Shown piece by piece: positions 35,166 through 48,079 of a stretch of DNA of 64,000 nucleotides. The DNA is taken from contig BSBM01000307.1 in the NCBI GenBank assembly GCA_027924585.1, positions 13,687,501-13,751,500 on the forward strand, read 5' to 3'. A program made the position numbers and the translations under genes. The notes beneath the pieces are model-generated. The model worked only from the letters and a program-made list of their open reading frames with translations. It was not told the origin of the DNA and ran no database searches. This DNA comes from Larix kaempferi (taxonomy: Eukaryota > Streptophyta > Pinopsida > Pinales > Pinaceae). Within the stretch, counting starts at the first letter, position 1, and each line of letters begins with the position of its first letter.

Positions 35166-37285
35166 TTGAAACCTCCAAGCTTCACTCCAGGTTTTGATAA
35201 GTATAAGAGATCTAAGGGTTGAAGGTGAAGCTCATGGCATTAAACCCAGTTGTGGAACTAAGAAGGTAACTCATACAGGAGTTTACACTTTGACGGGTTT
35301 TTTTTTTAAATATTCATTGTTATAGTTGCTTTGACTTTCAATCTTTTAACAAGTTGATTTTTGTGTTGACAAACTATATTATGATGGCTTCTCGTTGACC
35401 CTTGTAGTTGTGAAAAGGTGGAGGATTGCTGACTACGGCCCTGGAAATCCTCAGTGATTCACCCTAAAACTCCGACGAGATGCAGTTGTAACTTGTATTT
35501 GCATTTTATTGTTTGCTTAGACATTGTGTAAGCCATTTGGAAAAATTATAAAGAATTTGCACAGGGGTTTGATACCCTGGAGCTACGGCTCGATGAATTC
35601 TCTGCATGGTTTATAATAAGGATTATTTTGATGGATTTTACAGTTGTAAAAGATACTTGTAAAATAAATAAGGTTTAACCCTGTATTCGTCATAGTTGGA
35701 AATTATCTTCTTGCATACAAATAACCTGTTTGGAAATCTCTGCGTTATTAATGAAATCTTGTTAATGTTGGGAAAAATCCATTTTATTAGTTTTTAAGGT
35801 TTTTATGTGTCTTAAGGCCCTATCGGGACTTGAACTGTGTTTGAATTATTATAGTGATAAGTGTAGGGACGAGCTCGTAAATGTTGGAGGTGGAAATATA
35901 ACAAGTTTTTAAATGATTTAAATACTGTGGTACTATGGACTCTTTAAGGGTTTCGATCCTGTAACTTAGTTTATGGTTTTAAAAACTATGTGTTGATATT
36001 TTATGGTAAAAGGCTTAAGCCCTCGCGGCCCTGTAAAAAACTCTATCAATGTCCAATTGAACACCAGTTAATTGACTTTGAGCTGGGCTCGTAAAAGATT
36101 TATATTGGAATTTTTATATACACAGAGTGAAACTCTGTTTCAACCCTATGTCCTGGGTTGTGTTGAAAAGATGGATGCATGATTACAGTGCGCTCGACTT
36201 TAATGAGTCTCGACTATGAGACTTATCTTAGCCTTGCTCAAAAGCTCTCTTTGAACTAAGTTATTATTATTGATTTCTTTAAATAATAATACATTCATAT
36301 TTTATGGTTGTAATTGATAAAATGTTTGATAGATTTTGATAATTGTACGGAGCTGATGAATTGTTTATAGGGTTTACAAACTGCATTTATTTTAAAAATT
36401 CTTTTACTGTGCAAGCATTATATAAGAATCTGGGCTTGATACTCCGTATATAGTATTTTGATGTTATGTAATTTATCTTGCTTAGTTCTGGAAGTTGTAT
36501 GCATTAAGATTTATATTTTGACATTCGATATAAATGCTTGTTTTTTTTAATATTAATAGGTAATAATATATATGGTAAGGAGTGTGAAATTAAACATAGC
36601 AGATCTAATGAACAAGTAAATCAATTACAATAGATGAAGCTCAAAAAATATGTGTAAACTGTGCAAAAGGTTTGCAGCAGTGCTCTATTGAACTCAGAAT
36701 GATAGAATACAATAAAATAAAGTCACAATGACTGAATAATCCAAGCCAAGCAATTTGAATTAACCAAGGAGGTCAATCAAATAGCCTGCATGGTGTATCT
36801 TGTCTCCAGTACGAGCCCTCATCATTAGATCAGTGGAGTCATCAATGCATAAGTAACGGTCTACCAGGTGTCAAACTGAGTCTAACTGAGTGTGGTAGGT
36901 GTAACTGGCACATGAGGCACTAATGTAGGGAGGGAGGCTGAGTGGAGGGGGCATGGGGAGATAACTGGAGTCAGAATAGGCAATCTAGTCTCACTGGGGG
37001 TCCAACAGAGTGATACAATCAGTTGAGGAGTCAATCGAGCCTTAAGTCAAGGAAAGAAATCAACTAACTGAAGTGAACTGAGTGGTAGGTGAAGAAGTGT
37101 TCCTTTCTCGTGTGGTACATTAGAAGTGGGCACCTTACTGACAAGGAGGGATAAAACTACAAGGAAAGAAGCTCCTGGGTGCTTCAAAACTGGGCACAAG
37201 GTGCTGGAGGCATCATACTGGTGATTGGGATGCATGCAAATAACTGGGATTCATGCAAATGCATGCATGCATGCAAACATAAAAT
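35166..37285. repeat. Macrosatellite unit 3
   Basis: 2120 bp. About 50 bp present in other units (gtgagtgactcatag and following) is deleted at about 35465. Confidence 0.93.
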
Positions 37286-37474
37286 GTGAAACCTCCAAGC
37301 TTCAATCCAGGTTTTGATAAGTATAAGACGTCTCAGGGTACAAGGTGCTGGAGGGATCATACTGGTGATTGGGATGCATGGAAATAACTGGGATTCATGC
37401 AAATGCATGCATGCATGCAAACATAAAATGTGAAACCTCCAAGCTTCAATCCAGGTTTTGATAAGTATAAGACA
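37196..37474. repeat. 144-bp tandem duplication across the unit 3/4 border
   Basis: The segment from acaaggtgctggag to gataagtataagac occurs at 37196-37339 and again from 37340 to about 37474. Both copies include the CATG run and the unit landmark. Confidence 0.9.
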
Positions 37475-39451
37475 AGTTGAAGAGCTAAGAAGGTAACTCA
37501 TACTCGAGTTTACACTTTGACGGTTTTTTTTTTTTAAATATTCATTGTTATAGTTGATTTGACTTTCAATCTTTTAACAAGTTGATTTTTATATTGACAA
37601 ACTATACCAGGATGGCTTCTCGTCCAGCCTTGAAGTTGTGAAAAGGTGGAGGATTGCTGACTACGACCCTGGTAATCCTCGGTGATTCACCCTGTGAGTT
37701 ACTCATAGAAGGAGTGGTGATAAATAGGCATTGATGCCGGTTTATAAAACTCCGACGAGATGCAGTTGTAACTTGTATTTGCATTTTACTATTTTCTTAG
37801 ACATCATGTAAGCCATTTCGAAAAATTATAAAAGAATTTGCACAGGGGTTTGACACCCTGGAGCTACAGCTCTTTGAATTCTCTGCTTGGTTTATAATAA
37901 GGATTATTTTGATGGTTTTTATAGGTGTAAAAGATACTTGTAAGATAAATAGGGTTTAACCTTGTATTCGTCATAGTTGGGAATTATCTTTTGGCATGCA
38001 GATAACTTGTTTGGAAATATCTATGTTATTAATGAAATCTTATTAATATTCGGAAAAATCCCTTTTATTAGTTTTTAAGGTTTTTATGTGTCTTAAGGCC
38101 CTATCGGGAATTGAATTATGTTTGAATGATTATACGGATAAGTTGAGGGACTAGCTCGTAAATGTTGGATGTAGAAATATAACAGGTTTTTAAATGATTT
38201 AAATACTGTGGTACTCTCGACTCTTTAAGGTCTTCGATCCTGTAACTTAGTTTATGGTTTTAAAAACTATGTGTTGATCTTTTATGTTAAAAGGATTAAG
38301 CCCTCACAGCCCTGTCAAAAACTCTATCAATGTCCAATTGAACACCAATTACTCAACTCTGAGCTGGGCTCCTAAAAGATTTATATTGGAATTTTTATAT
38401 ACACAGAGTGAAACTCTGTTTCAACCCTAAGTCCTGGGTTGTGTTAAAAAGATGGATGCATGATTATAGTGGGATGGACTTTAATGAGTCTCGACGATGA
38501 GACTTATCTTATCCTTGCTCGAAAGCTCTCTTTGAACTGATTTATTATTATTGATTTCTTTAAATAATAATACGTTCATATTTTATGGTTGTAATTGACA
38601 AAATGTTTGATAGATTTCGATAATTGTATGGAGCTGATGAGTTGTTTACAGGGTTTACAAACTACATTTATTTCAAAAATTCATTACTGTGTAAGCATTA
38701 TATAAGATGTTGGGCTTGATACCCCGTATATAGTATTTTGATGTTACGTAATTTATCTTTCTTAGTTCTAGAAGTTGTATGCATTAAGATTTATATTTTG
38801 AAATTCGATATAAACGCTTGTTTTCTTTAATACTAATAGGTAATAATATATATGGTATTTTTTGTGAAATTAAGCACAAAAGATCTAATGAACAAGTAAA
38901 TCAACTACAATAGATGAAACTCGAAAAAAAATGACTGAATAATCCAAGCCAAGCAATTCGAATTAACCAAGGAGGTCAATCAAATAGTCTCCATGGTGTA
39001 GCTTGTCTCCACTAGGAGTCCTCATCATCAGATCAGTGGAGTCATCAATGCACAAGTAACGGTCCACCAGGTGTCAAAATGAGTCTAACTGAGTGTGGTA
39101 GGTGTAACTAGCACATGAGGCACTAATGTAGGGAAGGAGGCTCAGTGGAGGGGGCATGGGGAGATAACTGCAGTCAGAATAGCCAATCTAGTCTCACTGG
39201 GGGTCAAACAGAGTGATGCAATCAGTTGAGGAGTCAATCTAGCCTTAAACCAAAAAAAGAAATCAACTAACTAAAGTGAACTGATTGGTAGGTGAAGAAG
39301 TGCGCCTTTCTCATGTGGTAGGTGAGAATTGGGTGCCTTACTGAGTAGGAGGGATAAAACTGCAAGGAAAGAAGCTGTTGGGTGCTAGAAAACTGGGGAC
39401 AAGGTGCTAGAGGCATCAAACTAGTGACTGGGATGCATGCAAACATAAAAT
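37286..39451. repeat. Macrosatellite unit 4
   Basis: 2166 bp. It contains the second copy of a 144-bp local duplication spanning the unit border, and lacks roughly 90 bp at about 38922-38932. It shares a block of private variants with unit 8. Confidence 0.93.
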
Positions 39452-41609
39452 GTTAAACCTCCAAGCTTCACTCCTTGTTTTGATAAGTATAAGAGGTCTC
39501 AGGGTTGAAGGTGATGCTCATGGAATTAAAACCAGTTGTGGAACTAAGAAGGTAACTCATACTCATGTTTACACTTTGACTGTTTTTTTTTTTAAATATT
39601 CATTGTTATAGTTGCTTTGACTTTCAATATTTTAACAATTTTATTTTTATGTTGACAAACTATACCAGGATGGCTTCTCGTCGACCCTTGAAGTTGTGAA
39701 AAGGTGGAGGATTGTTGACTACCAACCTGGTAATCCTCGGTGATTCACCCTGTGAGTGACTCATAGAAGGAGTGGTGATAAATAGGCATTGATGCGGGTC
39801 TATAAAACTGCAACGAGATGCAGTTGTAACTTGTATTTGCATTTTACTGTTTTCTTAGACATTGTGTTAGCCATTTGGAAACATTATAAAAGAATTTGCA
39901 CAAGGATTTTATACCCTGGAACTACAGCTCAATGAATTCTCTGCTTGGTTTATAATAAGGATTAGTTTGATGTTTTTTACAGTTGTAAAACATACTTGTA
40001 AAATAAATAGGGTTTAAGCCTGTATTCGTCATAGTTGGAAATTATCTTCTGGCATACAAATAACCTATTTGGAAATCTCTGCGTTATTAATGAAATCTTG
40101 TTAATATTGGGAAAAATCCCTTTTATTAGTTTTTAAGGTTTTTATGTGTCTTAAGGCCCTGTCGGGACTTGACCTGTGTTTGAATAATTCTACTAATAAG
40201 TTGAGGGACAAGCTCGTAAATGTTGGAGGTAAAAATATAACAGGTTTTTAAATTATTTAAATACTGTGGTACTCTGGACTCTTTAAGGGTTTAGATCCTG
40301 TAACTTCGTTTATGGTTTTAAAAACTATGTGTTGATCTTTTATGTTAAAACGTTTAAGCCCTCACGGCCCTGTCAAAAACTCTATCAATGTCCAATTAAA
40401 CACGAGTTACTCGACTCTGTGTTGGGCTCGTAAAATATTTATATTGGAATTTTTATCTACACAGAGTGAAACTTTGTTTCAACCCTAAGTCTTGGGTTGT
40501 GTTAAAAAGATGGATGCATGATTACAGTGGACTGGACTTTAATAAGTCTCGACTACGAGACTTATCTTAGCCTTGCTCGAAAGATCTCTTTGAACTGAGT
40601 TATTATTATTGATTTCTTTAAATAATAATACATTCATATTTTATGGTTGTAATTGAAAAAATGTTTGATAGATTTCGATAATTGTACGGAGCTGATGAAT
40701 TGTTTACAGGGTTTACAAACTGCATTTATTTTAAAAATTCTTTTACTGTGCAAGCATTATATAAGAAGGTGGGCTCGATACTCTGAATATAGTATTTTGA
40801 TGTTATGTAATTTATCTTGCTTAGTTCTGGAAGTTGTATGCATTAAGATTTATATTTTGACATTCGATATAAATGCTTGTTTTTTTAATATTAACAGGTA
40901 ATAATATATACGGTAAGGATTGTGAAATTAAGCACACCAAATCTAATGAACAAGTAAATCAATCACAATATATGAAGCTCAAAAAATATGTGTAAACTGT
41001 GCAAAAGGCTTGCAGTAGTGCTCTATTGAACTCAGAATGATAGAATACAATACAATAAAGACAGAGTGACTGAATAATCCAAGCCAAGCAATTCGAATTA
41101 ACCAAGGAGGTCAATCAAGTATCCTGCATGGTGTAGCTTGTTTCCACTAGGAGTCCTCATCATCAAATCAATGGAGTCATCAATGCACAAGTAACGGTCC
41201 ACTAGGTGTCAAACTAAGTCTAACTGAGTGTGGTAGGTGTAAGTGGCGTATGAGGCTCTAATGTAGGGAAGGAGGTTCAGTGGAGGTGGAATGGGGAGAT
41301 AACTACAGTCAGAATAGGCAATCTAGTCTCACTGGCGGTCCAACGGAGTGATACAATCAGTTGAGGAGTCAATCTAGCCTTAAATCAAGGAAAGAAATCA
41401 ACTAACTAAAGTGAACTGAGTGGTAGGTGAAGAAGTGCGCCTTTCTCATGTTGTGGGTGAGAAGTGGGCGCCTTACTGACTAGGAGGGCTAAAACTGCAA
41501 GTAAAGAAGCTCCTAGGTGCTGTAAAATTGGGGACAAGATGCTGGAGGCATCAAACTGGTGACTGGGATGCATGCAAATAACTAGGATGCATGCATGCAA
41601 ACATAAAAA
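39452..41609. repeat. Macrosatellite unit 5
   Basis: 2158 bp, complete; landmark altered to gttaaacctcc. Confidence 0.93.
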
Positions 41610-43719
41610 GTGAAACCTCCAAGCTTCACTCCAGGTTTTGATAAGTATAAGAGGTTGTAGGCTTTAAGGTGAAGCTCATGGCATTAAAACTAGTTGTGAA
41701 ACTAAGAAGGTAACTCATACTCGAGTTTGCACTTTGACATTTTTTTTTTAAATATTCATTGTTATAGTTGCTTTGACTAACAATCTTTTAACAAGTTGAT
41801 TTTCATGTTGACAAACTATACTAGGATGGCTTCTCGTTGACCCTTGAAGTTGTGAAAAGGTGGAGGATTGCTCACTACAGCCATGGTAATCCTCGGTGAT
41901 TCACCCTATGAGTGACTCATAGAAGGAGTGGTGATAAATATGCATTGATGCTGGTCTATAAGACTCCGACGAGAGGTAGTTGTAACTTGTATTTTCATTT
42001 TATTTTTTTCTTAGAAATTGTGTAAGTAGTTTGGAAAAATCATAAAAGAATTTGCACAGGGGTTTGATACCCTGGAGCTACGGCTCGATGAATTCTCTGC
42101 TTGGTTTATAATAAGGATTATTTGTATGGTTTTGATAGTTGTAAAAGATACTTGTAAAATAAATAGGGTTTAACCCCGTATTTGTCATAGTTGGAAATTA
42201 TCTTCTGGCATACAGATAACCTGTTTGGAAATCAATGCGTTATTAATGAAACCTTGTTAATATTGGGAAAAATCCCTTTGATTAGTTTTTAAGGTTTTTA
42301 TGTGTCTTAAGGCCCTATCGGGACTTGAACTTTGTTTGAATGATTACACTGATAAGTTGAGGGACTAGCTCGTAAATGTTGGAGGTAGAAATATAACAGG
42401 TTTTTAAATGGTTCAAATACTGTGGTAGTCTGCACTCTTTAAGGGTTTCGATCCTATAACTTAGTTTATGGTTTTAAAAAGTATGTGTTGATCTTTTATG
42501 TTAAAAGGTTTAAGCCCTCACGGCCCTATCAAAAACTCTATCAATGTCCAATTGAACACCAGTTACTCAAATCTGAGCTGGGCTCGTAAAAGATTTATAT
42601 TGGAATTTGTATATACACAAAGTGAAACTCTATTTCAACCCTAAGTCCTAGGTTGTGTTAAAAAGATGGATGCATGATTACAGTGGGCTGGACTTTAATG
42701 AGTCTCGACTATGAGACTTATCTTAGCCTTGCTCGAAAGATCTCTTTTAACTGAGTTATTATTATTGATTTCTTTAAATAATAATACGTTCATATTTTAT
42801 GGTTGTAATTGACAAAATGTTTGATATATTTCGATAATTGTACGCAGCTGATGAATTGTTCATAGGGTTTACAAACTGCATTTATTTTAAAATTTCTTTT
42901 ACTGTGCAAGCATTAAAATTTCTTTTGATGTTATGTAATTTATCTTGCTTAGTTCCGGAAGTTGTATGCATTAAGATTTATATCTTGACATTCGATATAA
43001 ATGCTTGTTTTCTTTAATATTAATAGGTAATAATATATATGGTAAGGATTGTGAAATTAAGCACACCAGATCTAATGAACAAGAAAATCAATTACAATAG
43101 ATGAAACTCAGAAAATATGTGTAAACTGTGCAAAAGGCTTGCAGCAGTGCTCTATTGAACTCAGAATGATAGAATACAATACAATAAAGTCACAATGACT
43201 GAATAATCCAAGCCAAGCAATTCGAATTAACCAAGGAGTTCAATCAAATAGCCTGCATGGTGTAGCTTGTCTCCACTAGGAGTCCTCATCATCATATCAG
43301 TGGAGTCATCAATGCACAAGTAATGGTCCACCAGGTTTCAAATTGAATCTAACTGAGTGTGGTAGGTGTAAGTGGCGCATGAGGCACTAATGTAGGGAAG
43401 GAGGCTCAGTGGAGGGGGCATGGGGAGATAACTGGATTCAGAATAGGTAATTTAGTCTCACTTGGGGTCCAACAGAGTGATACAATCAGTTGAGGAGTCA
43501 ATCTAGCCTTAAATCAAGGAAAGAAATCATCTAATTGAAGTGAACTGAGTGGTAGGTGAAGAAGTGCACCTTTCTCATGTGGTGGGTGAGAAGTGGGCGC
43601 CTTACTAACAAGGAGGGATAAAATTGAAAGGAAAGAAGCTCCTGGGTGCTAGAAAACTCGGGACAAGGTCCTGGAGGCATCAAACTGGTGACTGGGATGC
43701 ATGCATGTAAACATAAAAA
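41610..43719. repeat. Macrosatellite unit 6
   Basis: 2110 bp. At about 42915-42926 some 35 bp are replaced by aaatttc, apparently copied from just upstream. Confidence 0.93.
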
Positions 43720-45891
43720 GTGAAACCTCCAACCTTCACTGCAGGTTTTGATAAGTATAAGAGGTCTCTGGGTTGAAGGTGAAGCTCATGGAATTAAAAC
43801 CAGTTGTGGAACTAAGAAGGTAACTCATACTCGAGTTTACACTTTGACGGTTTTTTATTTTAAATATTCATTGTTATAGTTGCTTTGACTTTCAATCTTT
43901 TAACAAGTTGATTTTTATGTTGACAAACTATACCAGGATGGCTTCTCGTCGACCCTTGAAGTTGTGAAAAGGTGGAGGATTGCTGACTACGGCCCTAATG
44001 ATCCTTGGTGATTCACCCTGTGAGTGACTCATATAAGGAGTGGTGATAAATAGGCATTGATGCCGGTCTATAAAAGTTCGACGAGATCCAGTTGTAACTT
44101 GTATTTGCATTTTACTGTTTTCTTAGACATCATGTAAGCCGTTTGGAAAAATTATAAAAGAATTTGCACAGGGGTTTGATACACCGGAGCTACGGCTCGA
44201 TGAATTCTCTGCTTGGTTTATAATAAGGATTGTTTTGATGGTTTTTACAATTGAAAAGATACTTGTATAATCAATAGGGTTTAACTCTGTATTCGTCATA
44301 GTTGGAAATTATCTTCTGGCATACAGATAAACTGTTTGGAAATCTCTACGTTATTAATGAAATCTCATTAATATTGGGAAAAATCCCTTTTATTAGTTTT
44401 TAAGGTTTGTATCTGTCTTAAGACCCTATCGGGACTTGAACTGTGTTTGAATGATTATACCGATAAGTTGAAGGACTAGCTCGTAAATGTTGGAGGTAGA
44501 AATATAACAGGTTTTTAAATGATTTAAATACTGTGGTAGTCTGGACTCTTTAAGGGTTTCGATCCTGTAACTTAGTTTGTGGTTTTAAAAACTATCTGTT
44601 GATTTTTTATGTTAAAAAGTTTAAGCCCTCACGGCCCTATCAATAACTCTATCAATATCAAATTGAACACCAATTACTCGACTCTGAGCTGGGCTCGTAA
44701 AAGATTTATATTGGAATTTTTATATACACAGAGTGAAACTCTGTTTCAACCGTAAGTCTTGGGTTGTGTTAAAAAGATGGATGCATGATTACACTGGGCT
44801 AGATTTTAATGAATCTCGACTATGAGACTTATCTTAGCCTTGCTCGAAATCTCTCTTTGAACTGTGTTATTATTATTGATTTCTTTAAATAATAATACAT
44901 TCATATTTTATGGTTGTAATTGACAAAATGTTTGATAGATTTCGATAACTGTACGGAGCTGATGAATTGTTTACAGGGATAACAAACTGCATTTATTTTA
45001 AAAATTATTTTACTGTGCAAGCATTATATAAGAAGCTGGGCTCGATATGCCGTATATAGTATTTAGATGTTACGTAATTTATCTTGCTTAGTTCTAGAAG
45101 TTGTATGCATTAAGATTTATATTTTGACATTCGATATAAATGCTTGTTTTCTTTAATATTAATAGGTAATAATATATATGGTAAGGATTGTGAAATTAAG
45201 CATAGCGGATCTAATGAACAAGTAAATCAATTACAATAGATGAAACTCAGAAAATATGTGTAAACTATGCAAAAGGCTTGCAGCAGTGCTCTATTGAACT
45301 CAGAATCATAGAAGACAATACAATATAGTCACAATGACTGAATAATCCAAGCCAAGCAATTCGAATTAACCAAGGAGGTCAATCAAATAGCCTGCATGGT
45401 GTAGCTTGTCTCCACTAGGAATCCTCATCATAAGATCAGTGGAGTCATCAATGCACATGTAATGGTTCACCAGGTGTGAAACTGAGTCTAACTGAGTGTG
45501 GTAGGTGTAACTGGTGCATGAGGCACTAATGTAGGGAAGGATGCTCAGTGGAGGGGGCATGGGGAGATAACTGGAGTCAGAATAGGCAATCTAGTCTCAC
45601 TGGCGGTCCAACGGAGTGATACAATCAGTTGAGGAGTCAATCTAGCCTTAAATCAAGGAAAGAAATCAACTAACTGAAGTGAACTAAGTGGTAGGTGAAG
45701 AAGTGCGCCTTTCTCATGTGGTAGGTGAGAAGTGGGCGCCTTACTGACTAGGAGGGCTAAAACTGCAAGGAAAGAAGCTCCTGGGTGCTGGAAAACTGGG
45801 GACAAGGTGCTGGAGGCATCAAATTGGTGACTGGGATGCATGCAAATAAGTGGGATGCATGCAAATGCATGCATGCATGCAAACATAAAAA
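43720..45891. repeat. Macrosatellite unit 7
   Basis: 2172 bp, complete. Confidence 0.93.
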
Positions 45892-48079
45892 GTGCAACCT
45901 CCAAGCTTCACTCCAGGTTTTGATAACTATAAGAGGTCTCAGGGTTGAAGGTGAAGCTCATGGCATTAAAACTAGTTGTGGAACTAAGAAGGTAACTCAT
46001 ACTCGAGTTTACACTTTGACGGTTTTTTTTTTTTAAATATTCATTGTTATAGTTGCTTTGACTTTCAATCTTTTAACAAGTTGATTTTTATGTTGAGAAA
46101 CTATACCAGGATGGCTTCTCCTCGACCCTTGAAGTTGTGAAAAGGTGGAGGATTGCTGACTACGACCCTGGTAAACCTTGGTGATTCACCCTATGAGTGA
46201 CTCATAAAAGGAGCGGTGATAAATAGGCATGGAAACATTATAAAAGAATTTGCACAGGGGTTTACGAGATGCGGTTGTAACTTGTATTTGTATTTTACTG
46301 TTTTCTGAGACATTGTATTAGCCGTTTGGAAACATTATAAAAGAATTTGCATAGGGGTTTGACACCCTGGAGCTACAGCTCGTTGAATTCTCTGCTTGGT
46401 TTATAATAAGGATTATTTTGATGGTTTTTATAGGTGTAAAAGATACTTGTAAGATAAATAGGGTTTAACCCTGTATTCGTCATAGTTGGGAATTATCTTT
46501 TGGCATACAGATAACTTGTTTGGAAATATCTATGTTATTAATGAAATCTTATTAATATTCGGAAAAATCCCTTTTATTAGTTTTTAAGGTTTTTATGTGT
46601 CTTAAGGCCCTATCGGGAATTGAATTGTGTTTGAATGATTATACGGATAAGTTGAGGGACTAGCTCGTAAATGTTGGAGGTAGAAATATAACAGGTTTTT
46701 AAATGATTTAAATACTATGGTACTCTCGACTCTTTAAGGGCTTCGATCCTGTAACTTAGTTTATGGTTTTAAAAACTATGTGTTGATCTTTTATGTTAAA
46801 AGGTTTAAGCCCTCACGGCCCTATCAAAAACTCTATCAATGTCCAATTGAACACCAGTTACTCGACTCTGAGATGGGCTCGTAAAAGATTTATATTGGAA
46901 TTTTTATATACACAGAGTGAAACTCTATTTCAACCCTAATTCCTGGGTTGTGTTAAAAAGATGAATGCATGATTACAGTGGGCTGGACTTTAATGAGTCT
47001 TGACTATGAGACTTATCTTAGCCTTGCTCGAAAGCTATCTTTTAACTGAGTTATTATTATATATTTCTTTAAGTAATAATACATTCATATTTTAGGGTTG
47101 TAATTGACAAAATGTTTGATAGATTTCAATAATTGTACGGAGCTGATGAATTGTTTAAAGGGTTTACAAACTACATTTACTTTAAAAATTCTTTTACTGT
47201 GCAAGCATTATATAAGAAGCTGGGCTCGATACTCAGTATATAGTGTTTTGATGTTATGTAATTTATCTTTCTTAGTTCTGGAAGTTGTATGCGTTAAGAT
47301 TTATTTTTTGACATTCGATATAAATGCTTGTTTTCTTTAAAATTAATAGGTAATAATATATATGGTAAGGATTGTGAAATTAAGCACAGTAGATCTAGTG
47401 AACAAGTAAATCAATTACAATAGATGAAACTCAGAAAATATGTGTAAACTGTGCAAAAGGCTTGCAATAGTGCTCTGTTGAACTCAGAATGATAGAATAC
47501 AATACAATAAAGTCACAATGACTGAATAATCCAAGCCAAGCAATTCGAATTAACCAAGGAGCTCAATCAAATAGCTTGCATGGTGTAGCTTGTCTCCACT
47601 AGAAGTCCTCATCATCATATCAGTGGAGTCATTAATGCACAATCAACGGTCCACCATGTGTCAAACAGAGTCTAACTCAGTGTGGTAGGTGTAACTGGCG
47701 CACGAGGAACTAATGTAGGGAAGGAGACTCAGTGGAGGGGGCATGGGGAGATAACTAGAGTTAGAATTGGCAATCTAGTCTCACTTGGGGTCCAACAGAG
47801 TGATACAATCAGTTGAGGAGTCAATCTAGCCTTAAATCAAGGAAAGAAATCAACTAACTGAAGTGAACTGAGTGTCAGGTTAAAAAGTGTGCCTTTCTCA
47901 TGTGATAGGTGAGAAGTGGGCGCCTTACTAACTAGGAGGGCTAAAACTGAAAGGAAACAAGCTCATGGGTGCTGGAAAACTGGGGACAAGGTGCTGGAGG
48001 CATGAAACTGGTGATTGGGATGCATGCAAATAACTGGGATGCATGCAAATGCATGCATGCATGCATGAAAACATAAAAA
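45892..48079. repeat. Macrosatellite unit 8
   Basis: 2188 bp. A 33-base segment at 46231-46263 repeats, with one difference, the sequence at 46328-46360 and replaces the local sequence. It shares a block of private variants with unit 4. Confidence 0.93.
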
